A stretch of 64,000 nucleotides of DNA from Paenibacillus rhizovicinus. GTDB lineage: Bacteria; Bacillota; Bacilli; Paenibacillales; Paenibacillaceae. The position numbers and the translations under genes are program-made. This document shows positions 44,199-52,496 of this stretch, piece by piece. Within the stretch, counting starts at the first letter, position 1, and every line of letters begins with the position of its first letter. Below the pieces are notes generated by a model, which made no database searches, was not told the origin of the DNA, and was given only the letters and a program-made list of their open reading frames with translations. The stretch is taken from the NCBI RefSeq assembly GCF_010365285.1, contig NZ_CP048286.1:3731501-3795500 (forward strand). The letters are read 5' to 3'.

Positions 44199-44243
44199 AG
44201 CGTCCTTAACTGCGTGTCTCGCGCAGCGAGGGACGCTTTTTGT
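44199..44243 (+). terminator. Terminator after ohr
   Basis: AGCGTCC pairs with GGACGCT around a partly paired loop, followed by TTTTTG. It is also close to the stop of the minus-strand LysR gene. Confidence 0.8.
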
Positions 44244-44302
44244 TGTGGGCGGGCAGCCGATTCAGCCGATTCATGAACGCGGATGACGGGACGCAGGCAT
44301 GG

Positions 44303-45178
44303 TTATTGAAAGTAGCTCTGTATGAAGGTGCGCAGCAGATCGGCCGAGGGCGACAGCGTGCGGCCCTTCAGCCATGCAAGGCCAATCTCGCGGCGGCAGA
44401 GCGGCTCCGTTACCCGGAGCTTCTTGATTTTATTGGACGTGATGCCCGTGAACGAGGGAATGAGCGTCACTCCGATACCGGAGGAGACGAGAACCGATAC
44501 GGTGGCCACGTCCTCGCCTTCGAAGACAATATGCGGCGTGAAGCCGGCTTGCTGACAGAACTGATCCGTCAGCGCGCGCATGCTGTAGCCTTTCTTGAAG
44601 CTGATGAACGGATCTTGCGACAGCTCCTCCAAACGGATGGCGTCCCGGTCCGCAAGCCGATGCTTCGCGGGCACGTACACGTACAGCTCCTCGTCGAGCA
44701 GCTTTTGCCATTCCAATTGGTTTCGATGGTCGATCGCTCCCAATATGCTGAGATCCGCTTCGCTGTCTAACAGCTGCCGTATGATCCCGGCGGTCGTGTT
44801 CTGGAAGAGCTGCAATTTGACTTGCGGATAGAGCTGGTTGAACTTGCCGATGAAGTCCGGCAGCAGACTCAGTCCGAAGGTCATGACGAATGCGAGCGAT
44901 ACTGTGCCGGTGTACGGATCCTTCAACTGCTGGAGCTCGTGGATGCCGTCTTGGATCTCCTGCAGCCCCTTCTCGACCCGGGTCAAGAACAGCCGGCCGT
45001 AAGCGTTCAGCTTCACGGAGCGTCCGACGCGGTCGAACAACGAAACGCCGAGCGTCTCCTCCAAGTGGGTGATCGACCGGCTCAGCGCGGGCTGCGATAT
45101 CGCGAGCCGTTCAGCCGCCCGCGTGAAATGCTCGGTCCGGGCGACCACGCGAAAATATTCAAGCTGCTGCCATTCCAC
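44303..45178 (-). CDS. LysR-family transcriptional regulator
   Basis: 291 residues. N-terminal winged HTH (EWQQLEYFRVVARTEHFTRAAERLAISQPALSRSI) and a periplasmic-binding-like effector domain (YTGTVSLAFVMTFGLSLLPDF, later ISSGIGVTLIPSF-like VSSGIGVTLIPSF). GTG start with AAAGGAGG. It is divergent from the MFS gene with ~136 bases between the starts, the standard arrangement in which LysR controls the neighbour. Effector unknown. Confidence 0.93.
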   Translation of the reverse strand: MEWQQLEYFRVVARTEHFTRAAERLAISQPALSRSITHLEETLGVSLFDRVGRSVKLNAYGRLFLTRVEKGLQEIQDGIHELQQLKDPYTGTVSLAFVMTFGLSLLPDFIGKFNQLYPQVKLQLFQNTTAGIIRQLLDSEADLSILGAIDHRNQLEWQKLLDEELYVYVPAKHRLADRDAIRLEELSQDPFISFKKGYSMRALTDQFCQQAGFTPHIVFEGEDVATVSVLVSSGIGVTLIPSFTGITSNKIKKLRVTEPLCRREIGLAWLKGRTLSPSADLLRTFIQSYFQ

Positions 45179-45314
45179 CTTATTCGCGGCCTCCTTTCGT
45201 CATACCAGTAACTAAAATGCATCATTTGTATATCAATAATAAATTGGACGTTATGAATTGTCGAGGCGTAAACTAGGTACCAGCCAGAAACAAGAGTTGG
45301 GGGTCGGCATTCAT

Positions 45315-46523
45315 ATGGCATTCATTGACAAAGGGAGTTCGGCTTACCAGCGCGCGCTGTTCAGCATGCTGCTCGGCAGCATCGTGACATTCGCCGTTCT
45401 ATATAGTCCGCAAACCTTGCTTGGGGAATTCTCCGAACAATTCCAGGTGTCGCCGTCATCGGCCAGCATGGTGATTTCATTCTCGACCATTTCGCTGGCG
45501 TTCTGCATGATGTTCGTCTCGGCCTTCTCGAACGCTTGGGGGAGGAAGAGCATCATGGTCGTCTCGCTGTTCGCGACGTCCGTGCTCGCCATTCTCTCTT
45601 CGTTCAGCCATAGCTTTCATCTGCTCCTCGTCCTGCGGCTGCTGCTCGGGATTAGCCTATCGGGGTTCCCGGCGATTGCCATGACTTACTTAAACGAAGA
45701 AATCGCGCCGGCCAGCATCGGCAAAGTAATGGGCGTCTACGTGGGCGGAACGGCGATCGGCGGCTTCGTCGGCCGCGTGATCGTCAGCCTGCTGACGGAT
45801 CTATTCGATTGGCATATCGGGCTGTTGATACTCGGCCTATTCAGCTTCGTCTGCAGCATGCTGTTCTGGCTGTACCTGCCGCGGTCGCGCAACTTCAAGC
45901 CGGCGGGCATCTCCTTGCGCATCTGGCTGGACGGGCTGAAGGGCGGTCTATCCAACAAAAAGCTGCTGCCGCTCTATGCGGCCGGCTTCCTGCTGCTCGG
46001 CGGCTACGTAACCTTGTTCAACTATATCGGCTACTTGCTCGCCAAGCCTCCGTACGGCTTGAGCCAGACGGTCATCGGCATGCTGTTCGTCTTCCAGTTG
46101 GTCGGCTCCTGGAGTTCGTTCCTGTTCGGGAAGCTCGCCGACCGGCACTCGCGCGCGGGGCTGATTGCCCTTGGCGTCATCCTGTCGTTGCTCGGCGCCG
46201 CGTTCACGCTCGCCGGCAGTCTCGTCTGGACGATCATCGGCATCGTTCTGTTCGCCTGCGGCTTCTTCGCGGGCCATACGGTCGCAAGCGGCTGGGTGGG
46301 CAAGATGGCGCCGCAGCCGTTCAAGGCCTACGCCTCATCGCTTTATCTGCTGTTCTATTATCTGGGTTCCAGCCTGCTCGGCACGACGGGCGGCGCGTTC
46401 CTGTCGGCTTACGATTGGCCCGGCGTGATCGGCTTGATCTGCGGCCTGCTCGTCATGGTCATGATTCTAGCGGCCACGCTGGCCGGACGTCTGGGGCTTC
46501 GCAGGGTTAGGGAGCAACATTAA
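45315..46523 (+). CDS. MFS transporter (YnfM-like)
   Basis: 402 residues, twelve membrane segments. The conserved loop after helix 2 reads FVSAFSNAWGRKSIMVVSL, and the proton-linked exporter pattern LLGISLSGFPAIAMTYLNEE follows, as in YnfM-type transporters. The start ATG at 45315 lies after GTTGGGGGT; an upstream in-frame Met is less likely. Divergent from, and probably controlled by, the LysR regulator. Substrate unknown. Confidence 0.88.
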   Translation: MAFIDKGSSAYQRALFSMLLGSIVTFAVLYSPQTLLGEFSEQFQVSPSSASMVISFSTISLAFCMMFVSAFSNAWGRKSIMVVSLFATSVLAILSSFSHSFHLLLVLRLLLGISLSGFPAIAMTYLNEEIAPASIGKVMGVYVGGTAIGGFVGRVIVSLLTDLFDWHIGLLILGLFSFVCSMLFWLYLPRSRNFKPAGISLRIWLDGLKGGLSNKKLLPLYAAGFLLLGGYVTLFNYIGYLLAKPPYGLSQTVIGMLFVFQLVGSWSSFLFGKLADRHSRAGLIALGVILSLLGAAFTLAGSLVWTIIGIVLFACGFFAGHTVASGWVGKMAPQPFKAYASSLYLLFYYLGSSLLGTTGGAFLSAYDWPGVIGLICGLLVMVMILAATLAGRLGLRRVREQH

Positions 46524-46635
46524 AGCAAAGCATGCGTATAGCGCATCATCAAAAAGAAATAAGGATGACATTGCCAGCGCGACGCAGAACGGGATACAAT
46601 AAAGTGATTGAATCGAACCAAAGGGGGCGGGGGAT

Positions 46636-46749
46636 ATGAAGAAGCGACGCATTCGCTGCGAGCGGACGGCTGTTCGTCATTCCTATTCACGTTCTTTCAA
46701 ACACCGAAGCGCATCGTGCTTTGGTGTTTTTTTATTCTTGCGGAGGTGA
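46636..46749 (+). CDS. Possible 37-residue leader peptide
   Basis: A short frame with an ATG after AAGGGGGCGGGGG. It encodes a basic peptide starting MKKRRIRCERTAVRH and ending in a hydrophobic, basic tail GVFLFLRR. It spans the hairpin at 46699-46735 and stops four bases before the UMP kinase ATG. It may be a regulatory leader whose translation melts the terminator; if not, the frame is an accident. No homologue recognised. Confidence 0.4.
   Translation: MKKRRIRCERTAVRHSYSRSFKHRSASCFGVFLFLRR
46699..46737 (+). terminator. Terminator/attenuator just before the UMP kinase gene
   Basis: AACACC and GGTGTT with inner GAAGC/GCTTT pairs, then TTTTTTTATT. The U-run ends about 20 bases before the kinase ATG, so it either ends upstream transcripts or works as an attenuator in the leader. 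Confidence 0.7.
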
Positions 46750-46753
46750 GCGG

Positions 46754-47491
46754 ATGGCCAGGTATCGGAGAGTGCTGATCAAGCTTAGCGGCGGGGCGGT
46801 TGCGGGAGGTTCGGAATTCGGGTTTGCATCCGAAAGGCTGGAGCATATCGCCAGCGAGATTATGTCGGTGCTCGATCTTGGAGTCGAGGTGGCGATCGTC
46901 ATCGGCGGCGGTAATATCTTTCGCGGCAATATGGCCGAGACATGGGGCATCGAGCGGGCGGAGGCCGACAACATCGGGACGCTGGCGACGGTCATCAACA
47001 GCCTGATGCTTCGCGGCGTATTGAAAGCGAGAACCGGCAAGGAAATTCGCGTCATGACGTCCATACCGGCGACATCGGTAGCGGAGCCTTATATCCGGCT
47101 GCGGGCCATGCACCATCTGGAGAAAGGTTATATCGTCATCTTCGCGGGCGGCAACGGGCAGCCGTTCGTGACGACCGATTACCCTTCGGTTCAACGGGCC
47201 ATCGAAGTGAACTGCGAGGCGCTGTTGGTCGCGAAACAAGGCGTCGACGGCGTGTTTGATGCCGACCCGAAGCGCGACAGCCAAGCGAGGAAGTTCAAAT
47301 CGCTCCACTACGACGATGTACTGCAGCGGAATTTGACGGTCATGGATCAATCGGCGTTCATTCTGGCGAGAGATTACAAGCTTCCGATGCATGTATTCAA
47401 TTTCGATCGGCCCGGATCGATGAGGGCGATCTGCGAAGGGGGCGATATCGGAACCGTCATCAGCGGCGATGCAGGACTCGAGTTGGAGTAA
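46754..47491 (+). CDS. pyrH: UMP kinase, stand-alone copy
   Basis: 245 residues, amino-acid-kinase fold. Matches PyrH throughout: RVLIKLSGGAVAGG (usually LSGEAL), VIGGGNIFRGNMA, EADNIGTLATVINSLML, AGGNGQPFVTTDYPSVQRA, GVDGVFDADPKRD and VMDQSAFILARDYKLP. It makes UDP from UMP. The usual pyrH sits between tsf and frr; none of those genes is here, so this is likely a second, diverged copy. CGGAGG lies nine bases before the ATG. A hairpin with a U-run lies just upstream and another terminator follows. Confidence 0.88.
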   Translation: MARYRRVLIKLSGGAVAGGSEFGFASERLEHIASEIMSVLDLGVEVAIVIGGGNIFRGNMAETWGIERAEADNIGTLATVINSLMLRGVLKARTGKEIRVMTSIPATSVAEPYIRLRAMHHLEKGYIVIFAGGNGQPFVTTDYPSVQRAIEVNCEALLVAKQGVDGVFDADPKRDSQARKFKSLHYDDVLQRNLTVMDQSAFILARDYKLPMHVFNFDRPGSMRAICEGGDIGTVISGDAGLELE

Positions 47492-47529
47492 ACGGCGGAA
47501 CTTCGATCCTAAGTCCTACGCGGCAGCAG

Positions 47530-47557
47530 CCGGTCTCGCGGAGAGACCGGTTCTTTT
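47530..47557 (+). terminator. Terminator after the UMP kinase gene
   Basis: CCGGTCTC/GAGACCGG with a five-base loop, followed by TTCTTTTG. Confidence 0.85.
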
Positions 47558-47922
47558 GTCATACCCGCTGAAAGGCGTTCGGGGAAGACGGCCAGCCGCC
47601 GTCGGAAGAGACATTTATCGACAAAAAAACGGAAATCGACTACAATACTAGTAAAATCACTCTCTTTTTATCCTTAAAGAATGTTTAAATTTCGTACTTG
47701 ATGACAGACTTTCCTTCGTTCCGTATGTTATGTTAATGAACGTTTTCGTGCCAACGAACCAATCGGAGCTTCCCGCATGGCTTTCCTTACTCGATCATTC
47801 CTCCTATTTGTGTGCCGGCAGAATATCCTCATCCTTCTCAACTCTGTGTTTTTCAGATGATTTGCCTATTATTCTATTGTCCGACTAAATTGAAACCGCT
47901 ACAGTAATAGAATAAGAACATA

Positions 47923-47949
47923 ATTAAATGTAAAACTTTTACATTTAAT
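47923..47949. promoter_or_regulatory. 27-bp perfect palindrome, likely operator
   Basis: ATTAAATGTAAAA and TTTTACATTTAAT meet around one central C. The odd length with a single centre base is more like a protein-binding operator than an RNA hairpin. It lies 57 bases before the GGDEF-EAL start. Confidence 0.65.
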
Positions 47950-47963
47950 ACTTTAGAAAAGCG

Positions 47964-47977
47964 TTAGAGCGCTTTCA
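47964..47977 (-). promoter_or_regulatory. Putative cre (CcpA) site
   Basis: On the minus strand TGAAAGCGCTCTAA, one mismatch from TGWAANCGNTNWCA and 12 of 14 bases the same as the site at 4693. It lies 29 bases before the start codon. Confidence 0.5.
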
Positions 47978-48005
47978 AAGCGGCTAGTAGAGGGGGCCCG
48001 AAATA

Positions 48006-50261
48006 GTGATAAGGACGGAGAAGCCTGAATTTATTATGCAATCGAATCGATTTTGTGAGCAAATTGGCATGGATCCGAGGAAGATTCCCTTTCCTCAGAA
48101 GATTTTGACACCTGCGGAACTCGGGACTTTAAGAGAAGAGTACGAAGAAATTTTATCGGTGGTCAGTTTCTTCGGCGATAAAGTCTTGCAGCTTCTGCAA
48201 GGGACGCCGCTGCTGTTGTCGGTTTGCGACGATCGGGGCTTCGTGCTGCATATGATGGGCGACGAGACGATCAAGAAGACCATTTACGACCTTGGCATCA
48301 GCCCGGGCGTCCAATTCACGGAAGCGAGCATGGGAACCAATGTGGTGAACATGTCGCTGAAGTATAATCAGTCGCCCATCGAACTGATCGGCGATGACCA
48401 TTACCATGAATATCTGCACGGCAGTGCCTGCTATGCGGTCGCATTCCACTATACGGACGTCAATGACCTGCTGGGCACCTTGACGATCATGACCGCCAAG
48501 GAATTCCAGAATCCGATGATGATCACGATGCTGGCGACGACGGTCGATTCCATCGAGCGGGAGCTGCTCCTGCGCAAACAGAATCAGAAACTCAATATTT
48601 TAAACCAAATCATTATGGATAACACCCGCAACGGCATCGTTCTGACGAGCCGGGAGGGCGAGATCATTACGTTCAACCAATACGCGGAGCTGTTCACCGG
48701 CAGAACCAAGGAAGAGATGCTGGGCACGGAGGTCCGCTTCCTCCCGAGCATGGGCGAATATATTTACGAGGTCATCCAGAACGGAACAACCTTCGAAGAT
48801 ATTCAGATGAGCTTCGAGCACAACGAGACCGAAGACCGGCTGGTCTGCTTGTTCGACGCCTTCCCCCTCTATGACGAGAAGAAGAAGCTGCTGGGGGCCT
48901 TCGGCCAATTCCGAAGTATCACCGACCGCGTCAAGGCGGAGGAAAGGTACAACTATCTAGCCAATCACGACGACTTAACGAAGCTGCCTAACCGCCGATT
49001 CTTTAAGGAGAAGGTGACCTCGCTCATCCACCAGATGCAGGAATGCAACAGGCAGGTCGCCGTCGTATGCCTGGACCTGGACCGGTTCAAAATCATCAAC
49101 GATACGCTTGGTCACTCCAGCGGCGACACGCTGCTCGTGATGGTTGCCTCGCGGCTGCAAGAAATTCTGGCGCCGGACGAATTGATCGCAAGGATGGGCG
49201 GGGATGAATTCATGTTCGCCTTCTCCCAAGCCAATTGCGAGGAAGCAGCCGTGAAGCGGGTCAAGGATATTCTCAACGTGTTCAGCGAGCCGCTTAACCT
49301 GAACGGCTATGACTTCCATCTGACGGCAAGCGCGGGCATCTCCATCTACCCGAAGGACGGCCATAATTTGGAAGAGCTGATGATTACGGCGGACACGGCA
49401 ATGTACAGCGCGAAGAGCCGCGGCTTGAACACCTATGCGTTATATTCGCCCGACATGAACATTACGACCCGCGAGCGGATCGTACTCGAGAGCTCGCTCC
49501 GGAAGGCCATCGAGAACAATGAATTCCGGCTGCACTATCAGCCCCAGGTCGACATCAGCACCGGGGAGCTGAAAGGCGTAGAGGCGCTCGTCCGCTGGAT
49601 GCATCCCATCAAAGGCTTAATACCGCCGAACGATTTTATTCCGATCGCCGAAGAGACGGGGCTCATTCATCAGATCGACACCTGGGTGCTTCGCACCGCC
49701 TGCCGGCAGAACAAGCAATGGCAGGATGAGGGGCTGCCTCCGTTTCGCGTTTCCGTCAATCTGTCCTCCATGGAATTTCTGGACGAAGGACTCGTCGACG
49801 TAGTCAAGTCCGCGCTGGACGAATCCGGCCTGGACCCGAAGTATTTGGACCTCGAGATTACCGAGACGATGACGATGAACGTCGAGCATGCCATTCCGAT
49901 GCTGCGCAATCTGCACTCCTTGGGCATTCAAATCAGTATCGACGATTTCGGAACCGGCTACAGCTCCTTGAGCTACCTGAAGAATTTCTCCATTAACCGG
50001 TTGAAGATCGACCAGAGCTTCGTGAGAGACATCAGCAAAGAAGAGAATGGGACGAGCATCGTCAGCGTTATTATCGCAATGGCCCATAGCATGAATTTGG
50101 AAGTCGTCGCGGAAGGCGTGGAGGAGAAAGAACAGCTGCGCTTCTTGCAGGTACAGAAATGCGATGAAGTGCAGGGTTATTACTTCAGCCGGCCTATTCC
50201 CGCGGAGGAATTCGGGCAGTCCTTTCCAGAGCTGGTAGTCAAAATGAAAAAGCTGTACTGA
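48006..50261 (+). CDS. GAF-PAS-GGDEF-EAL cyclic-di-GMP protein
   Basis: 751 residues. The N-terminal sensor (about 60-190; FTEASMGTNVVNMSL and GDDHYHEYLHGSACYAVAF) is like the GAF domain of AcoR/DhaR-type sigma-54 activators. A PAS domain follows (about 205-315, NGIVLTSREGEIITFNQYAELFTG). The GGDEF domain (about 325-485) has an intact RMGGDEF site, with no obvious inhibitory RxxD. The EAL domain (about 500-745) has EALVRW, DLEITETM, DDFGTGYSSL and KIDQSFV. Both synthesis and breakdown of c-di-GMP are possible. GTG start with GAGGGGG nine bases upstream. No membrane segment. Confidence 0.93.
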   Translation: MIRTEKPEFIMQSNRFCEQIGMDPRKIPFPQKILTPAELGTLREEYEEILSVVSFFGDKVLQLLQGTPLLLSVCDDRGFVLHMMGDETIKKTIYDLGISPGVQFTEASMGTNVVNMSLKYNQSPIELIGDDHYHEYLHGSACYAVAFHYTDVNDLLGTLTIMTAKEFQNPMMITMLATTVDSIERELLLRKQNQKLNILNQIIMDNTRNGIVLTSREGEIITFNQYAELFTGRTKEEMLGTEVRFLPSMGEYIYEVIQNGTTFEDIQMSFEHNETEDRLVCLFDAFPLYDEKKKLLGAFGQFRSITDRVKAEERYNYLANHDDLTKLPNRRFFKEKVTSLIHQMQECNRQVAVVCLDLDRFKIINDTLGHSSGDTLLVMVASRLQEILAPDELIARMGGDEFMFAFSQANCEEAAVKRVKDILNVFSEPLNLNGYDFHLTASAGISIYPKDGHNLEELMITADTAMYSAKSRGLNTYALYSPDMNITTRERIVLESSLRKAIENNEFRLHYQPQVDISTGELKGVEALVRWMHPIKGLIPPNDFIPIAEETGLIHQIDTWVLRTACRQNKQWQDEGLPPFRVSVNLSSMEFLDEGLVDVVKSALDESGLDPKYLDLEITETMTMNVEHAIPMLRNLHSLGIQISIDDFGTGYSSLSYLKNFSINRLKIDQSFVRDISKEENGTSIVSVIIAMAHSMNLEVVAEGVEEKEQLRFLQVQKCDEVQGYYFSRPIPAEEFGQSFPELVVKMKKLY

Positions 50262-50285
50262 TATCGATTAGGGGGATTACGCGCA

Positions 50286-51908
50286 ATGCCGACAGTAAGC
50301 AATGTTCTTGTTAAGCATTTGTCCCAGTGGGGAGTAACCCACGCGTTCGGAATTCCAGGAAAGCCCATCACGCCTCTTATACTTGAAATGGATCATGCGG
50401 GGATTACTTTCGTGCTCAGCAAACACGAGGAAGGAGCCGGCCTGGAGGCAGCGGGCTATTCCCTTGTGCGGGAAGGCCTCGGCGTCGCCGTCGGCACGGC
50501 CGGTCCGGGCGGCATCAATATGCTGACCGCGGCAGGACAGGCGCTCTTCACGAATTTGCCCGTGTTATTCATTACCGGCTCCCCTCCGATCGGAGAAATC
50601 GGTAAAGTGCTTGGCCAGGACAGCACGATGTTCGGGACGGACCTTGTCAAAATGTTCGAGCCCGTGACGAAATTCAGCGCCCGCGTGGATCGCGGCGACC
50701 TGCTCAGAGTATACCTGGAGCATGCGATGGACCGCGCGTTTACCGGCGTCCGTGGGCCTGTCCATCTGTGCATACCTCATGATGTCCTGTCGGAACAAAT
50801 CGCGGATTTCGATCTGCCGCTTCCTGATGCCTATCCGTCGACCATCGCATCGAACCTGGATATGGCGGCATCGCTGCTCGCCGATGCGAAGCGCCCGCTG
50901 CTGTTTCTCGGAGGAGCGCTGCATGCGCAGCATGCCTACCGCGAAGTCGAGGCTTTCGCCAAGAAGTGGTCGCTGCCCGTGGCGACGACGCCTGGAGGCA
51001 AAGGGGTGTTCCGTACGGATCACCCGCTGCATCTCGGCCCGTATGGATTGGGCGGAAATGCCCGCACGGAGGCGTATCTGAACAAAGGCGTCGATCTGAT
51101 GATCGTCGTCGGGAGCCAGCTAAGCGACTTGGAGATTCCGGGGCTTTCCCCATCGATGTATCCGAAGCATGTCATCCACTTCGATCACGATTCGCGGTTT
51201 ATCGGACGGGCATTGCCCGTGCCGACGACGCCGGTGCTTGGGAACATTCGCGCGAATTTGCAGGCGATGCTGAAATTTGCCGACATTCACGTCCCGCCGC
51301 GGGAGCTGCCCGCAGCCGAAGAGGCGGATTATGAGCAAGAGCCCGGTCCTTATCTCCGCGGCAAGCAAGTGATGGAGGTGCTGCGCGAACAACTGCCTGC
51401 GGATACGCTCGTTTACGGCGACGCCGGCAGTCACTCGTTCTACGCGATCAAGCATTTCGATATCCAGGTGCCGGGTACGTTTTATTTCGAAGAAGTCTAC
51501 GCCACCATGGGAAGGGCGATCGGCTACGCGGTCGGCGCGAAGTTCGGAGCGCCCGAACGAACCGTTGCCTGTCTGACCGGCGACGGCTGCATGTTCATGA
51601 ACGGCACGGAAGTGTCGACGGCGGCGAATTACGATGCGCCCGTTCTCTTCCTGGTCGCGAACAACTCGAGCATCGATATGGTCGACAAAGGGATGGCGCG
51701 GCATTTGGGCAAAGCGGTCGGGACAACGTACAAGGTGCCGCTGGATGCGGCCAAGTTCGGGGAAGCGCTCGGCGCCAAGGGGTATCGCTGCGAGACGACG
51801 GATGAATTGCGGTCGGCGCTCGCGGACGCGCTGCAATCGAATCGAACCTGCGTCATCGATATCATCATGGATCCGCAAGAAATACCCCCGACCATGAAGC
51901 GGGGATAA
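50286..51908 (+). CDS. Thiamine-pyrophosphate enzyme (acetolactate-synthase-like)
   Basis: 540 residues in the three-domain order of ThDP enzymes. The N-terminal pyrimidine-binding domain has the activating Glu in LSKHEEGAGLEAAGY; the middle domain has LLFLGGALHAQHAYREVE; the C-terminal pyrophosphate-binding domain has the GDG-x-NN motif CLTGDGCMFMNGTEVSTAANYDA and VANNSS. It may be an acetolactate synthase, a decarboxylase or a sulfopyruvate-type enzyme; no small ilvN subunit or other pathway gene is near, so the substrate is open. 12 bases from the next gene. Confidence 0.88.
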   Translation: MPTVSNVLVKHLSQWGVTHAFGIPGKPITPLILEMDHAGITFVLSKHEEGAGLEAAGYSLVREGLGVAVGTAGPGGINMLTAAGQALFTNLPVLFITGSPPIGEIGKVLGQDSTMFGTDLVKMFEPVTKFSARVDRGDLLRVYLEHAMDRAFTGVRGPVHLCIPHDVLSEQIADFDLPLPDAYPSTIASNLDMAASLLADAKRPLLFLGGALHAQHAYREVEAFAKKWSLPVATTPGGKGVFRTDHPLHLGPYGLGGNARTEAYLNKGVDLMIVVGSQLSDLEIPGLSPSMYPKHVIHFDHDSRFIGRALPVPTTPVLGNIRANLQAMLKFADIHVPPRELPAAEEADYEQEPGPYLRGKQVMEVLREQLPADTLVYGDAGSHSFYAIKHFDIQVPGTFYFEEVYATMGRAIGYAVGAKFGAPERTVACLTGDGCMFMNGTEVSTAANYDAPVLFLVANNSSIDMVDKGMARHLGKAVGTTYKVPLDAAKFGEALGAKGYRCETTDELRSALADALQSNRTCVIDIIMDPQEIPPTMKRG

Positions 51909-51920
51909 GGAGGTAACGGC

Positions 51921-52322
51921 ATGGAACCGAATCAAACCAATCAAGAGCGTTATGAAGCAGGCATTAAGACGCTGCAGACCATGGTCGGCGATCATGGCGT
52001 GCAAATGATCCAGCAAATCGGCGAGTTTTTCCCCGATTTCGGGCACACGTTAATCTCCTTCGGCTTCGGCGATCTGTACTCGCGAGATACGCTCACCTTG
52101 AAGGAGCGCGAGATCATAACGATTACTTCGCTGATTACGCAAGGTGCGATGGAGCAGCTGCCGTTCCATGTCCATGCCGCGCTCAATGTCGGCATGCAAC
52201 CGCAGGAAGTGCTTGAGATCGTGCTGCACTGCGGCGGATATGCCGGATTTCCGAAGGCATGCGGCGCGTTGGACGTGGTACGGAAAGTGTTCCAGGAACG
52301 CGGTATTCTTCAGGCCGTCTAA
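51921..52322 (+). CDS. Carboxymuconolactone-decarboxylase (AhpD-like) family protein
   Basis: 133 residues. The family core is present: LKEREIITITSLITQGAMEQLPFHVHAALNVGM, then EVLEIVLHCGGYAGFPKACGA. The AhpD Cys-x-x-Cys pair is absent; a His in the usual position points to the decarboxylase-like rather than peroxidase branch. AAGGAGG lies before the ATG, and it is 12 bases after the ThDP enzyme, so both probably act on the same substrate. Confidence 0.9.
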   Translation: MEPNQTNQERYEAGIKTLQTMVGDHGVQMIQQIGEFFPDFGHTLISFGFGDLYSRDTLTLKEREIITITSLITQGAMEQLPFHVHAALNVGMQPQEVLEIVLHCGGYAGFPKACGALDVVRKVFQERGILQAV

Positions 52323-52458
52323 TGAACGGGGAAAACAACAAGCCTTGTTATGAGCCGCGTTGAACCGCCGCTTTGATTCAATTTGAGCGTTTCGGGCTGT
52401 TTGGCTGGCCTCATTCGTTGATCGTTAATATGCTCGGCCGTCTCTACCGGCGGCGTGG

Positions 52459-52496
52459 ATCCCCGTCTCTCCCTATGGAGAGGCGGGGATTATTTG
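52459..52496. terminator. Terminator between convergent genes
   Basis: ATCCCCGTCTCTCC pairs with GGAGAGGCGGGGAT, loop CTAT, then TATTTG on the plus strand. It touches the stop of the YheC/YheD-type gene at 52490. Confidence 0.85.

Larger units (their letters stand above)
47558..48005. other. Gene-free AT-rich control region
   Basis: About 450 bases with no supported gene, clearly more AT-rich than the rest of the window. The right half holds a 27-bp perfect palindrome and a cre-like site (listed separately), then GAGGGGG before the GTG start at 48006. The left half shows nothing recognisable. The length suggests a heavily regulated promoter for the GGDEF-EAL gene. Confidence 0.6.
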
